Shown here piece by piece: positions 50,340 through 62,103 of a stretch of 64,000 nt of DNA. Position 1 is the stretch's first letter, and every line of letters starts with the position of its first letter. Origin of the DNA: Anisus vortex (taxonomy: Eukaryota > Mollusca > Gastropoda > Planorbidae); NCBI GenBank assembly GCA_949126835.1, contig CASBPS010000159.1, forward strand, positions 62,001-126,000, read 5' to 3'. The notes below the pieces were generated by a model. The model did no database searches, had not been told where the DNA came from, and saw only the letters and a program-made list of their open reading frames with translations. A program made the position numbers and the translations under genes.

Positions 50340-52020
50340 GTCACCAATTTTATCTTCAATTTTAAAAAGGTTACTAGGTGCGGGGCTATAGCAGACGAAA
50401 TCGGAGCTAGTCACCAATTTTATCTTCAATTTTATAAAGGTTATTAAACGCGGGACTAAAGCAGACGAAATCGGAGCTAGTCACCAATTTTATCTTCAAT
50501 TTTAAAAAGGTTACTAAGTGCGGGGCTATAGCAGACGAAATCGGAGCTAGTCACCAATTTTATCTTCAATTTTAAAAAGGTTACTAAGTACGGGGCTATA
50601 GCAGACGAAATCGGAGCTAGTCACCAATTTTATCTTCAATTTTAAAAAGGTTACTAAGTGCGGGGCTATAGCAGACGAAATCGGAGCTAGTCACCAATTT
50701 TATCTTCAATTTTAAAAAGGTTACTGAGTGCGGGGCTATAGCAGACGAAATCGGAGCTAGTCACCAATTTTATCTTCAATTTTAAAAAGGTTACTAAGTG
50801 CGGGGCTATAGCAGACTAAAACAGAGCTAGTCAACAATTTTATCTTCAATTTTAAAAAGGTTACTATGTGCAGGGCTTTAGCAGACGAAATCAGAGCTAG
50901 TCACCAATTTTATCTTCAATTTTAAAAAGGTTACTAAGTGCGGGACTAAAGCAGACGAAATCGGAGCTAGTCACCAATTTTATTTTCAATTTTAAAAAGG
51001 TTACTAGAAACGGGGATATAGCAGACGAAATCGGAGCTAGTCACCAATTTTATCTTCAATTTTAAAAAGGTTACTAAGTGCGGGGCTATAGCAGACGAAA
51101 TCGGAGCTAGTTACCAATTTTATCTTTAATTGTAAAATGGTTACTAAGTGCGGGGCTATAGCAGGCAAAATCGGAGCTAGTCATCAATTTTATCTTCAAT
51201 TTTAAAAAGGTTACTAAGTGCGGGGCTATAGCAGACGAAATCAGACCTAGTCACCAATTTTATCTTCAATTTTAAAAAGGTTACTAAGTGCGGGGCTATA
51301 GCAGACGAAATCGGAGCTAGTTGCCAATTTTATCTTCAATTTTTAAAAAGGTTACTAAATGCGGGGCTATAGCAGACGAAATCGAAGCTAGTCACCAATT
51401 TTATCTTCAATTTTAAAATGGTTACTAAATGCGGGACTATAGCAGACGAAATCGGAGCTAGTCAAGAAATTTATCTTCAATTTTAAAAAGGTTACTAAGT
51501 GCGGGGCTATAGCAGACGAAATCGAAGCTAGTCACCAATTTTATCTTCAATTTTAAAAAGGTTACTAAATGCGGTGCTATAGCAGACGAAATAAGAGCTA
51601 GTCACCAAATTTATCTTCAATTTTAAAAAGGTTACTAAGTGCGGGGCTATAGCAGACGAAATCGGAGCTAGTCACCAATTTTATCTTCAATTTTGAAAAG
51701 GTTACTAAGTGCGGGGCTATAGCAGACGAAATCGGAGCTAGTCACCAATTTTATCTTCAATTTTAAAAAGGTTACTAAGTGCGGGGCTATAGCAGACGAA
51801 ATCAGAGCTAGTCACCAATTTTATCTTCAATTTTAAAAAGGTTACTAAGTGCGGGGCTATAGCAGACGAAATCGGAGCTAGTCACCAAATTTATCTTCAA
51901 TTTTTAAAAAGGTTACTAAGTGCGGGGCTATAGCCGACGAATTCGAAGCTAGTCACCAATTTTATCTTCAATTTTAAAAAGGTTACTAAATGCGACGCTA
52001 TAGCAGACGAAATAAGAGCG
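50340..52020 (+). repeat. about 1.6-1.7-kb repeat inside the 7,076-bp unit
   Basis: Inside the 7,076-bp unit, about 50,340-52,020 is repeated as about 52,020-53,620. TTATTAAACGCGGGAC at 50,441 recurs at 52,123 (1,682 bp), and GCCGACGAATTC at 51,933 recurs at 53,545 (1,612 bp), so the second copy is one monomer shorter overall. The matching pair in the other 7,076-bp copy is at about 57,416-59,096 and 59,096-60,696. This inner duplication therefore came before the 7,076-bp one. Confidence 0.8.
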
Positions 52021-52369
52021 AGTCACCAATTTTATCTTCAATTTTAAAAAGGTTACTAGGTGCGGGGCTATAGCAGACGAAATCGGAGCTAGTCACCAAT
52101 TTTATCTTCAATTTTATAAAGGTTATTAAACGCGGGACTAAAGCAGACGAAATCGGAGCTAGTCACCAATTTTATCTTCAATTTTAAAAAGGTTACTAAG
52201 TGCGGGGCTATAGCAGACGAAATCGGAGCTAGTCACCAATTTTATCTTCAATTTTAAAAAGGTTACTGAGTGCGGGGCTATAGCAGACGAAATCGGAGCT
52301 AGTCACCAATTTTATCTTCAATTTTCAAAAGGCTACTAAGTGCGGGGCTATAGCAGACTAAAACAGAGC

Positions 52370-52510
52370 TAGTCAACAATTTTATCTTCAATTTTAAAAA
52401 GGTTACTATGTGCAGGGCTTTAGCAGACGAAATCAGAGCTAGTCAACAATTTTATCTTCAATTTTAAAAAGGTTACTATGTGCAGGGCTTTAGCAGACGA
52501 AATCAGAGCT
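52370..52510 (+). repeat. single-monomer duplication
   Basis: Two adjacent monomers are identical and share the rare string CTATGTGCAGGGCTTTAGC. Elsewhere in the family (near 46,995, 50,868 and 57,940) this monomer occurs once. The same doubled form is in the sister copy near 59,446-59,586, so the one-monomer gain came before the 7,076-bp duplication. Confidence 0.8.
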
Positions 52511-55027
52511 AGTCACCAATTTTATCTTTAATTTTAAAAAGGTTACTAAGTGCGGGACTAAAGCAGACGAAATCGGAGCTAGTCACCAATTTTATTTTCA
52601 ATTTTAAAAAGGTTACTAGGTGCGGGGATATAGCAGACGAAATCGGAGCTAGTCACCAATTTTATCTTCAATTTTAAAAAGGTTACTAAGTGCGGGGCTA
52701 TAGCAGACGAAATCGGAGCTAGTTACCAATTTTATCTTTAATTGTAAAATGGTTACGAAGTGCGGGGCTATAGCAGGCAAAATCGGAGCTAGTCATCAAT
52801 TTTATCTTCAATTTTAAAAAGGTTACTAAGTGCGGGGCTATAGCAGACGAAATCAGACCTAGTCACCAATTTTATCTTCAATTTTAAAAAGGTTACTAAG
52901 TGCGGGGCTATAGCAGACGAAATCGGAGCTAGTTGCCAATTTTATCTTCAATTTTTAAAAAGGTTACTAAATGCGGGGCTATAGCAGACGAAATCGAAGC
53001 TAGTCACCAATTTTATCTTCAATTTTAAAATGGTTACTAAATGCGGGACTATAGCAGACGAAATCGGAGCTAGTCACGAAATTTATCTTCAATTTTAAAA
53101 AGGTTACTAAGTGCGGGGCTATAGCAGACGAAATCGAAGCTAGTCACCAATTTTATCTTCAATTTTAAAAAGGTTACTAAATGCGGTGCTATAGCAGACG
53201 AAATAAGAGCTAGTCACCAAATTTATCTTCAATTTTAAAAAGGTTACTAAGTGCGGGGCTATAGCAGACGAAATCGGAGCTAGTCACCAATTTTATCTTC
53301 AATTTTGAAAAGGTTACTAAGTGCGGGGCTATAGCAGACGAAATCGGAGCTAGTCACCAATTTTATCTTCAATTTTAAAAAGGTTACTAAGTGCGGGGCT
53401 ATAGCAGACGAAATCAGAGCTAGTCACCAATTTTATCTTCAATTTTAAAAAGGTTACTAAGTGCGGGGCTATAGCAGACGAAATCGGAGCTAGTCACCAA
53501 ATTTATCTTCAATTTTTAAAAAGGTTACTAAGTGCGGGGCTATAGCCGACGAATTCGAAGCTAGTCACCAATTTTATCTTCAATTTTAAAAAGGTTACTA
53601 AATGCGACGCTATAGAAGACGAAATAAGAGCGAGTCACCAATTTTATCTTCAATTTTAAAAAGGTTACTAAGTGCGGGGATATAGCAGACGAAATCAGAG
53701 CTAGTCACCAATTTTATCTTCAATTTAATAACGTTACTAAGTGCGGGGCTATAGCTGACGAAATCGGAGCTAGTCACCAATTTTATCTTCAATTTTAAAA
53801 GGGTTACTGAGTGCGGGGCTATAGCAGACGAAATCGGAGCTAGTCACCAATTTTATCTTCAATTTTAAAAAGGTTACTAAGTGCGGGGCTATAGCAGACT
53901 AAATCAGAGCTAGTCACCAAATTTATCTTTGATTTATAAAAAGGTTACTAAGTGCGGGGCTATAACAGACGAAATCGAAGCTAGTCACCAATTTTATCTT
54001 CAATTTTAAAAAGGTTACTAAATGCGGGGCTATAGCAGACGAAATAAGAGCTAGTCACCCATTTTATCTTCAATTTTTAAAAGGTTACTAAGTGCGGGGC
54101 TATAGCAGACGAAATCGGAGCTGGTCACCAATTTTATCTTCAATTTTAAAAAGGTTACTAAGTGCGGGGCTATAGCAGACTAAATCAGAGCTAGTCACCA
54201 ATTTAATCTTCAATTTTAAAAAGGTTACTAACTGCAGGGCTGTAGCAGACGAAATCGGAGCTAGTCTCCAAAATTATCTTCAATTTTTAAAAAGGTTACT
54301 AAGTGCGGGGCTATAACAGACGAAATCGAAGCTAGTCACCGATTTTATCTTCAATTTTAAAAAGGTTACTAAATCGGGGCTATAGCAGACGAAATCGGAG
54401 CTAGTCACCAATTTTATCTTCAATTTTATAAAGGTTACTAAACGCGGGACTTAAGCAGACGAAATCGGAGCTAGTTACCAATTTTATCTTCAATTTTAAA
54501 AAGGTTACTAAGTGCGGGGCTATAGCAGACGAAATCGGAGCTAGTCACCAATTTTATCCTCAATTTTAAAAAGGTTACTAAGTGCGGGGCTATAGCAGAC
54601 GAAATCGGAGCTAGTCACCAATTTTATCTTCAATTTTAAAAAGGTTACTAAGTGCGGGGCTATAGCAGATGAAATCGGAGCTAGTCACCAATTTTATCTT
54701 CAATTTTAAAAAGGTTACTGAGTGCGGGGCTTTAGCAGACGAAATCGGAGCTAGACACCAATTTTATCTTCAATTTTAAAAAGGTTACTGAGTGCGGGGC
54801 TAAAGCAGACGAAATCGGAGCTAGTCACCAATTTTATCTTCAATTTTAAAAAGGTTACTAAGTGCGGGGCTATAGCAGACTAAATCAGAGCTAGTCACCA
54901 AATTTATCTTTAATTTTTAAAAAGGTTACTAAGTGCGTGGCTATAACAGACGAAATTGAAGCTAGTCACCAATTTTATCTTCAATTTTAAAAAGGTTACT
55001 AAATGCGGGGCTATAGCAGACAAAATA

Positions 55028-58000
55028 AGAGCTAGTCACCAATTTTATCTTCAATTTTAAAAAGGTTACTAAGTGCGGGGCTATAGCAGACGAAATCGGA
55101 GCTAGTCACCAAATTTATCTTCAATTTTTAAAAAGGTTACTAAGTGCGGGGCTATAGCCGACGAATTCGAAGCTAGTCACCAATTTTATCTTCAATTTTA
55201 AAAAGGTTACTAAATGCGACGCTATAGCAGACGAAATAAGAGCGAGTCACCAATTTTATCTTCAATTTTAAAAAGGTTACTAGGTGCGGGGCTATAGCAG
55301 ACGAAATCGGAGCTAGTCACCAATTTTATCTTCAATTTTATAAAGGTTATTAAATGCGGGGCTATAGAAGACGAAATAAGAGCTAGTCACCCATTTTATC
55401 TTCAATTTTTAAAAGGTTACTAAGTGCGGGGCTATAGCAGACGAAATCGGAGCTGGTCACTAATTTTATCTTCAATTTTAAAAAGGCTACTAAGTGCGGG
55501 GCTATAGCTGACGAAATCGGAGCTAGTCACAAATTTTATCTTCAATTTAATAACGTTACTAAGTGCGGGGCTATAGCAGACGAAATCGGAGCTAGTCAAC
55601 AATTTTATCTTCAATTTTAAAAGGGTTACTAAGTGCGGGGCTATAGCAGACGAAATCGGAGCTAGTCACCAATTTTATCTTCAATTTTAAAAAGGTTACT
55701 AAGTGCGGGGCTATAGCAGACTAAATCAGAGTTAGTCACCAATTTAATCTTCAATTTTAAAAAGGTTACTAACTGCAGGGCTATAGCAGACGAAATCGGA
55801 GCTAGTCTCCAAAATTATCTTCAATTTTTAAAAAGGTTACTAAGTGCGGGGCTATAACAGACGAAATCGAAGCTAGTCACCGATTTTATCTTCAATTTTA
55901 AAAAGGTTACTAAATCGGGGCTATAGCAGACGAAATCGGAGCTAGTCACCAATTTTATCTTCAATTTTATAAAGGTTACTAAACGCGGGACTTAAGCAGA
56001 CGAAATCGGAGCTAGTCACCAATTTTATCTTCAATTTTAAAAAGGTTACTAAGTGCGGGGCTATAGCAGACGAAATCGGAGCTAGTCACCAATTTTATCT
56101 TCAATTTTAAAAAGGTTACTAAGTGCGGGGCTATAGCAGATGAAATCGGAGCTAGTCACCAATTTTATCTTCAATTTTAAAAAGGTTACTGAGTGCGGGG
56201 CTATAGCAGACGAAATCGGAGCTAGACACCAATTTTATCTTCAATTTTAAAAAGGTTACTGAGTGCGGGGCTAAAGCAGACGAAATCGAAGCTAGTCACC
56301 AATTTTATCTTCAATTTTAAAAAGGTTACTAAGTGCGGGGCTATAGCAGACTAAATCAGAGCTAGTCACCAAATTTATCTTTAATTTTTAAAAAGGTTAC
56401 TAAGTGCGGGGCTATAACAGACGAAATTGAAGCTAGTCACCAATTTTATCTTCAATTTTAAAAAGGTTACTAAATGCGGGGCTATAGCAGACAAAATAAG
56501 AGCTAGTCACCCATTTTATCTTCAATTTTTAAAAGGTTACTAAGTGCGGGGCTATAGCAGACGAAATCGGAGCTGGTCACCAATTTTATCTTCAATTTTA
56601 AAAAGGCTACTAAGTGCGGGGCTATAGCTGACGAAATCGGAGCTAGTCAACAATTTTATCTTCAATTTTAAAAAGGTTACTAAGTGCGGGGCTATAGCAG
56701 ACGAAATCGGAGCTAGTCACCAATTTTATCTTCAATTTTAAAAAGGTTACTACGTGCGGGGCTATAGCAGACGAAATCGGAGCTAGTCACCAATTTTATC
56801 TTCAATTTTAAAAAGGTTACTAAGTGCGGGGCTATAGCAGACGAAATCGGAGCTAGTCACCAATTTTATCTTCAATTTTTAAAAGGTTACTAATTGCGGG
56901 GCTATAGCAGACGAAATCAGAGCTGGTCACCAATTTTATCTTCAATTTAAAAAAGGCTACTAAGTGCGGGGCTATAGCAGACGAAATCGGAGCTAGTCAC
57001 CAATTTTATCTTCAATTTTTAAAAGGTTACTAATTGCGGGGCTATAGCAGACGAAATCGGAGCTAGTCAACAATTTTATCTTCAATTTTAAAAAGGTTAC
57101 TAAGTGCGGGGCTTTAGCAGACGAAATCGGAGGTAGTCACCAATTTTATCTTCAATTTTAAAAAGGTTACTAAGTGCGGGGCTATAGCAGACAAAATCGG
57201 AGCTAGTCAACAATTTTATCTTCAATTTTAAAAAGGCTACTAAGTGCGACGCTATAATAGACGAAATCGGAGCTAGTCACCAATTTTATCTTCAATTTTA
57301 AAACGGTTACTAAGTGCGGGGCTATAGCAGACGAAATCGGAGCTAGTCACCAATTTTATCTTCAATTTTAAAAAGGTTACTAAGTGCGGGGCTAAAGCAG
57401 ATGAAATCGGAGATAGTCACCAATTTTATCTTCAATTTTAAAAAGGTTACTAGGTGCGGGGCTATAGCAGACGAAATCGGAGCTAGTCACCAATTTTATC
57501 TTCAATTTTATAAAGGTTATTAAACGCGGGACTAAAGCAGACGAAATCGGAGCTAGTCACCAATTTTATCTTCAATTTTAAAAAGGTTACTAAGTGCGGG
57601 GCTATAGCAGACGAAATCGGAGCTAGTCACCAATTTTATCTTCAATTTTAAAAAGGTTACTAAGTGCGGGGCTATAGCAGACGAAATCGGAGCTAGTCAC
57701 CAATTTTATCTTCAATTTTAAAAAGGTTACTAAGTGCGGGGCTATAGCAGACGAAATCGGAGCTAGTCACCAATTTTATCTTCAATTTTAAAAAGGTTAC
57801 TGAGTGCGGGGCTATAGCAGACGAAATCGGAGCTAGTCACCAATTTTATCTTCAATTTTAAAAAGGTTACTAAGTGCGGGGCTATAGCAGACTAAAACAG
57901 AGCTAGTCAACAATTTTATCTTCAATTTTAAAAAGGTTACTATGTGCAGGGCTTTAGCAGACGAAATCAGAGCTAGTCACCAATTTTATCTTCAATTTTA

Positions 58001-61000
58001 AAAAGGTTACTAAGTGCGGGACTAAAGCAGACGAAATCGGAGCTAGTCACCAATTTTATTTTCAATTTTAAAAAGGTTACTAGAAGCGGGGATATAGCAG
58101 ACGAAATCGGAGCTAGTCACCAATTTTATCTTCAATTTTAAAAAGGTTACTAAGTGCGGGGCTATAGCAGACGAAATCGGAGCTAGTTACCAATTTTATC
58201 TTTAATTGTAAAATGGTTACTAAGTGCGGGGCTATAGCAGGCAAAATCGGAGCTAGTCATCAATTTTATCTTCAATTTTAAAAAGGTTACTAAGTGCGGG
58301 GCTATAGCAGACGAAATCAGACCTAGTCACCAATTTTATCTTCAATTTTAAAAAGGTTACTAAGTGCGGGGCTATAGCAGACGAAATCGGAGCTAGTTGC
58401 CAATTTTATCTTCAATTTTTAAAAAGGTTACTAAATGCGGGGCTATAGCAGACGAAATCGAAGCTAGTCACCAATTTTATCTTCAATTTTAAAATGGTTA
58501 CTAAATGCGGGACTATAGCAGACGAAATCGGAGCTAGTCAAGAAATTTATCTTCAATTTTAAAAAGGTTACTAAGTGCGGGGCTATAGCAGACGAAATCG
58601 AAGCTAGTCACCAATTTTATCTTCAATTTTAAAAAGGTTACTAAATGCGGTGCTATAGCAGACGAAATAAGAGCTAGTCACCAAATTTATCTTCAATTTT
58701 AAAAAGGTTACTAAGTGCGGGGCTATAGCAGACGAAATCGGAGCTAGTCACCAATTTTATCTTCAATTTTGAAAAGGTTACTAAGTGCGGGGCTATAGCA
58801 GACGAAATCGGAGCTAGTCACCAATTTTATCTTCAATTTTAAAAAGGTTACTAAGTGCGGGGCTATAGCAGACGAAATCAGAGCTAGTCACCAATTTTAT
58901 CTTCAATTTTAAAAAGGTTACTAAGTGCGGGGCTATAGCAGACGAAATCGGAGCTAGTCACCAAATTTATCTTCAATTTTTAAAAAGGTTACTAAGTGCG
59001 GGGCTATAGCCGACGAATTCGAAGCTAGTCACCAATTTTATCTTCAATTTTAAAAAGGTTACTAAATGCGACGCTATAGCAGACGAAATAAGAGCGAGTC
59101 ACCAATTTTATCTTCAATTTTAAAAAGGTTACTAGGTGCGGGGCTATAGCAGACGAAATCGGAGCTAGTCACCAATTTTATCTTCAATTTTATAAAGGTT
59201 ATTAAACGCGGGACTAAAGCAGACGAAATCGGAGCTAGTCACCAATTTTATCTTCAATTTTAAAAAGGTTACTAAGTGCGGGGCTATAGCAGACGAAATC
59301 GGAGCTAGTCACCAATTTTATCTTCAATTTTAAAAAGGTTACTGAGTGCGGGGCTATAGCAGACGAAATCGGAGCTAGTCACCAATTTTATCTTCAATTT
59401 TCAAAAGGCTACTAAGTGCGGGGCTATAGCAGACTAAAACAGAGCTAGTCAACAATTTTATCTTCAATTTTAAAAAGGTTACTATGTGCAGGGCTTTAGC
59501 AGACGAAATCAGAGCTAGTCAACAATTTTATCTTCAATTTTAAAAAGGTTACTATGTGCAGGGCTTTAGCAGACGAAATCAGAGCTAGTCACCAATTTTA
59601 TCTTTAATTTTAAAAAGGTTACTAAGTGCGGGACTAAAGCAGACGAAATCGGAGCTAGTCACCAATTTTATTTTCAATTTTAAAAAGGTTACTAGGTGCG
59701 GGGATATAGCAGACGAAATCGGAGCTAGTCACCAATTTTATCTTCAATTTTAAAAAGGTTACTAAGTGCGGGGCTATAGCAGACGAAATCGGAGCTAGTT
59801 ACCAATTTTATCTTTAATTGTAAAATGGTTACGAAGTGCGGGGCTATAGCAGGCAAAATCGGAGCTAGTCATCAATTTTATCTTCAATTTTAAAAAGGTT
59901 ACTAAGTGCGGGGCTATAGCAGACGAAATCAGACCTAGTCACCAATTTTATCTTCAATTTTAAAAAGGTTACTAAGTGCGGGGCTATAGCAGACGAAATC
60001 GGAGCTAGTTGCCAATTTTATCTTCAATTTTTAAAAAGGTTACTAAATGCGGGGCTATAGCAGACGAAATCGAAGCTAGTCACCAATTTTATCTTCAATT
60101 TTAAAATGGTTACTAAATGCGGGACTATAGCAGACGAAATCGGAGCTAGTCACGAAATTTATCTTCAATTTTAAAAAGGTTACTAAGTGCGGGGCTATAG
60201 CAGACGAAATCGAAGCTAGTCACCAATTTTATCTTCAATTTTAAAAAGGTTACTAAATGCGGTGCTATAGCAGACGAAATAAGAGCTAGTCACCAAATTT
60301 ATCTTCAATTTTAAAAAGGTTACTAAGTGCGGGGCTATAGCAGACGAAATCGGAGCTAGTCACCAATTTTATCTTCAATTTTGAAAAGGTTACTAAGTGC
60401 GGGGCTATAGCAGACGAAATCGGAGCTAGTCACCAATTTTATCTTCAATTTTAAAAAGGTTACTAAGTGCGGGGCTATAGCAGACGAAATCAGAGCTAGT
60501 CACCAATTTTATCTTCAATTTTAAAAAGGTTACTAAGTGCGGGGCTATAGCAGACGAAATCGGAGCTAGTCACCAAATTTATCTTCAATTTTTAAAAAGG
60601 TTACTAAGTGCGGGGCTATAGCCGACGAATTCGAAGCTAGTCACCAATTTTATCTTCAATTTTAAAAAGGTTACTAAATGCGACGCTATAGAAGACGAAA
60701 TAAGAGCGAGTCACCAATTTTATCTTCAATTTTAAAAAGGTTACTAAGTGCGGGGATATAGCAGACGAAATCAGAGCTAGTCACCAATTTTATCTTCAAT
60801 TTAATAACGTTACTAAGTGCGGGGCTATAGCTGACGAAATCGGAGCTAGTCACCAATTTTATCTTCAATTTTAAAAGGGTTACTGAGTGCGGGGCTATAG
60901 CAGACGAAATCGGAGCTAGTCACCAATTTTATCTTCAATTTTAAAAAGGTTACTAAGTGCGGGGCTATAGCAGACTAAATCAGAGCTAGTCACCAAATTT

Positions 61001-62103
61001 ATCTTTGATTTATAAAAAGGTTACTAAGTGCGGGGCTATAACAGACGAAATCGAAGCTAGTCACCAATTTTATCTTCAATTTTAAAAAGGTTACTAAATG
61101 CGGGGCTATAGCAGACGAAATAAGAGCTAGTCACCCATTTTATCTTCAATTTTTAAAAGGTTACTAAGTGCGGGGCTATAGCAGACGAAATCGGAGCTGG
61201 TCACCAATTTTATCTTCAATTTTAAAAAGGTTACTAAGTGCGGGGCTATAGCAGACTAAATCAGAGCTAGTCACCAATTTAATCTTCAATTTTAAAAAGG
61301 TTACTAACTGCAGGGCTGTAGCAGACGAAATCGGAGCTAGTCTCCAAAATTATCTTCAATTTTTAAAAAGGTTACTAAGTGCGGGGCTATAACAGACGAA
61401 ATCGAAGCTAGTCACCGATTTTATCTTCAATTTTAAAAAGGTTACTAAATCGGGGCTATAGCAGACGAAATCGGAGCTAGTCACCAATTTTATCTTCAAT
61501 TTTATAAAGGTTACTAAACGCGGGACTTAAGCAGACGAAATCGGAGCTAGTTACCAATTTTATCTTCAATTTTAAAAAGGTTACTAAGTGCGGGGCTATA
61601 GCAGACGAAATCGGAGCTAGTCACCAATTTTATCCTCAATTTTAAAAAGGTTACTAAGTGCGGGGCTATAGCAGACGAAATCGGAGCTAGTCACCAATTT
61701 TATCTTCAATTTTAAAAAGGTTACTAAGTGCGGGGCTATAGCAGATGAAATCGGAGCTAGTCACCAATTTTATCTTCAATTTTAAAAAGGTTACTGAGTG
61801 CGGGGCTATAGCAGACGAAATCGGAGCTAGACACCAATTTTATCTTCAATTTTAAAAAGGTTACTGAGTGCGGGGCTAAAGCAGACGAAATCGGAGCTAG
61901 TCACCAATTTTATCTTCAATTTTAAAAAGGTTACTAAGTGCGGGGCTATAGCAGACTAAATCAGAGCTAGTCACCAAATTTATCTTTAATTTTTAAAAAG
62001 GTTACTAAGTGCGGGGCTATAACAGACGAAATTGAAGCTAGTCACCAATTTTATCTTCAATTTTAAAAAGGTTACTAAATGCGGGGCTATAGCAGACAAA
62101 ATA
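55028..62103 (+). repeat. 7,076-bp tandem duplication, copy 2
   Basis: This is a near-identical second copy, with only about eight single-base differences noticed by eye. It starts within AGAGCTAGTCACC at 55,028-55,040: left of it the sequence is GACAAAATA (the copy-1 end type), right of it AATTTTATCTTCAATTTTAA (the copy-1 start type). The equivalent position at 62,104-62,116 instead continues with CACCCATT, so the array holds two copies and then the original right flank. Private changes include GCTATAGAAGACG near 55,363 and GAGTTAGTC near 55,730. Confidence 0.92.

Larger units (their letters stand above)
47952..55027 (+). repeat. 7,076-bp tandem duplication, copy 1
   Basis: The unit is 101 x 70 + 6 bases. 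Markers at 48,081 (GCCGACGAATTC), 48,356 (signature triplet), 48,913 (GACTTAAGCA), 51,933, 53,545, 53,610 and 54,448 all recur exactly 7,076 bp later, so there is no net indel. Differences from copy 2 that I saw are single bases, for example AAGTACGGGG near 50,588, CTAGAAACGGGG near 51,006, GAGCTTGTC near 49,847, GGGGCTTTAGC near 54,727 and AAGTGCGTGG near 54,932. The left edge of the homology falls inside 47,952-47,964. Confidence 0.92.
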
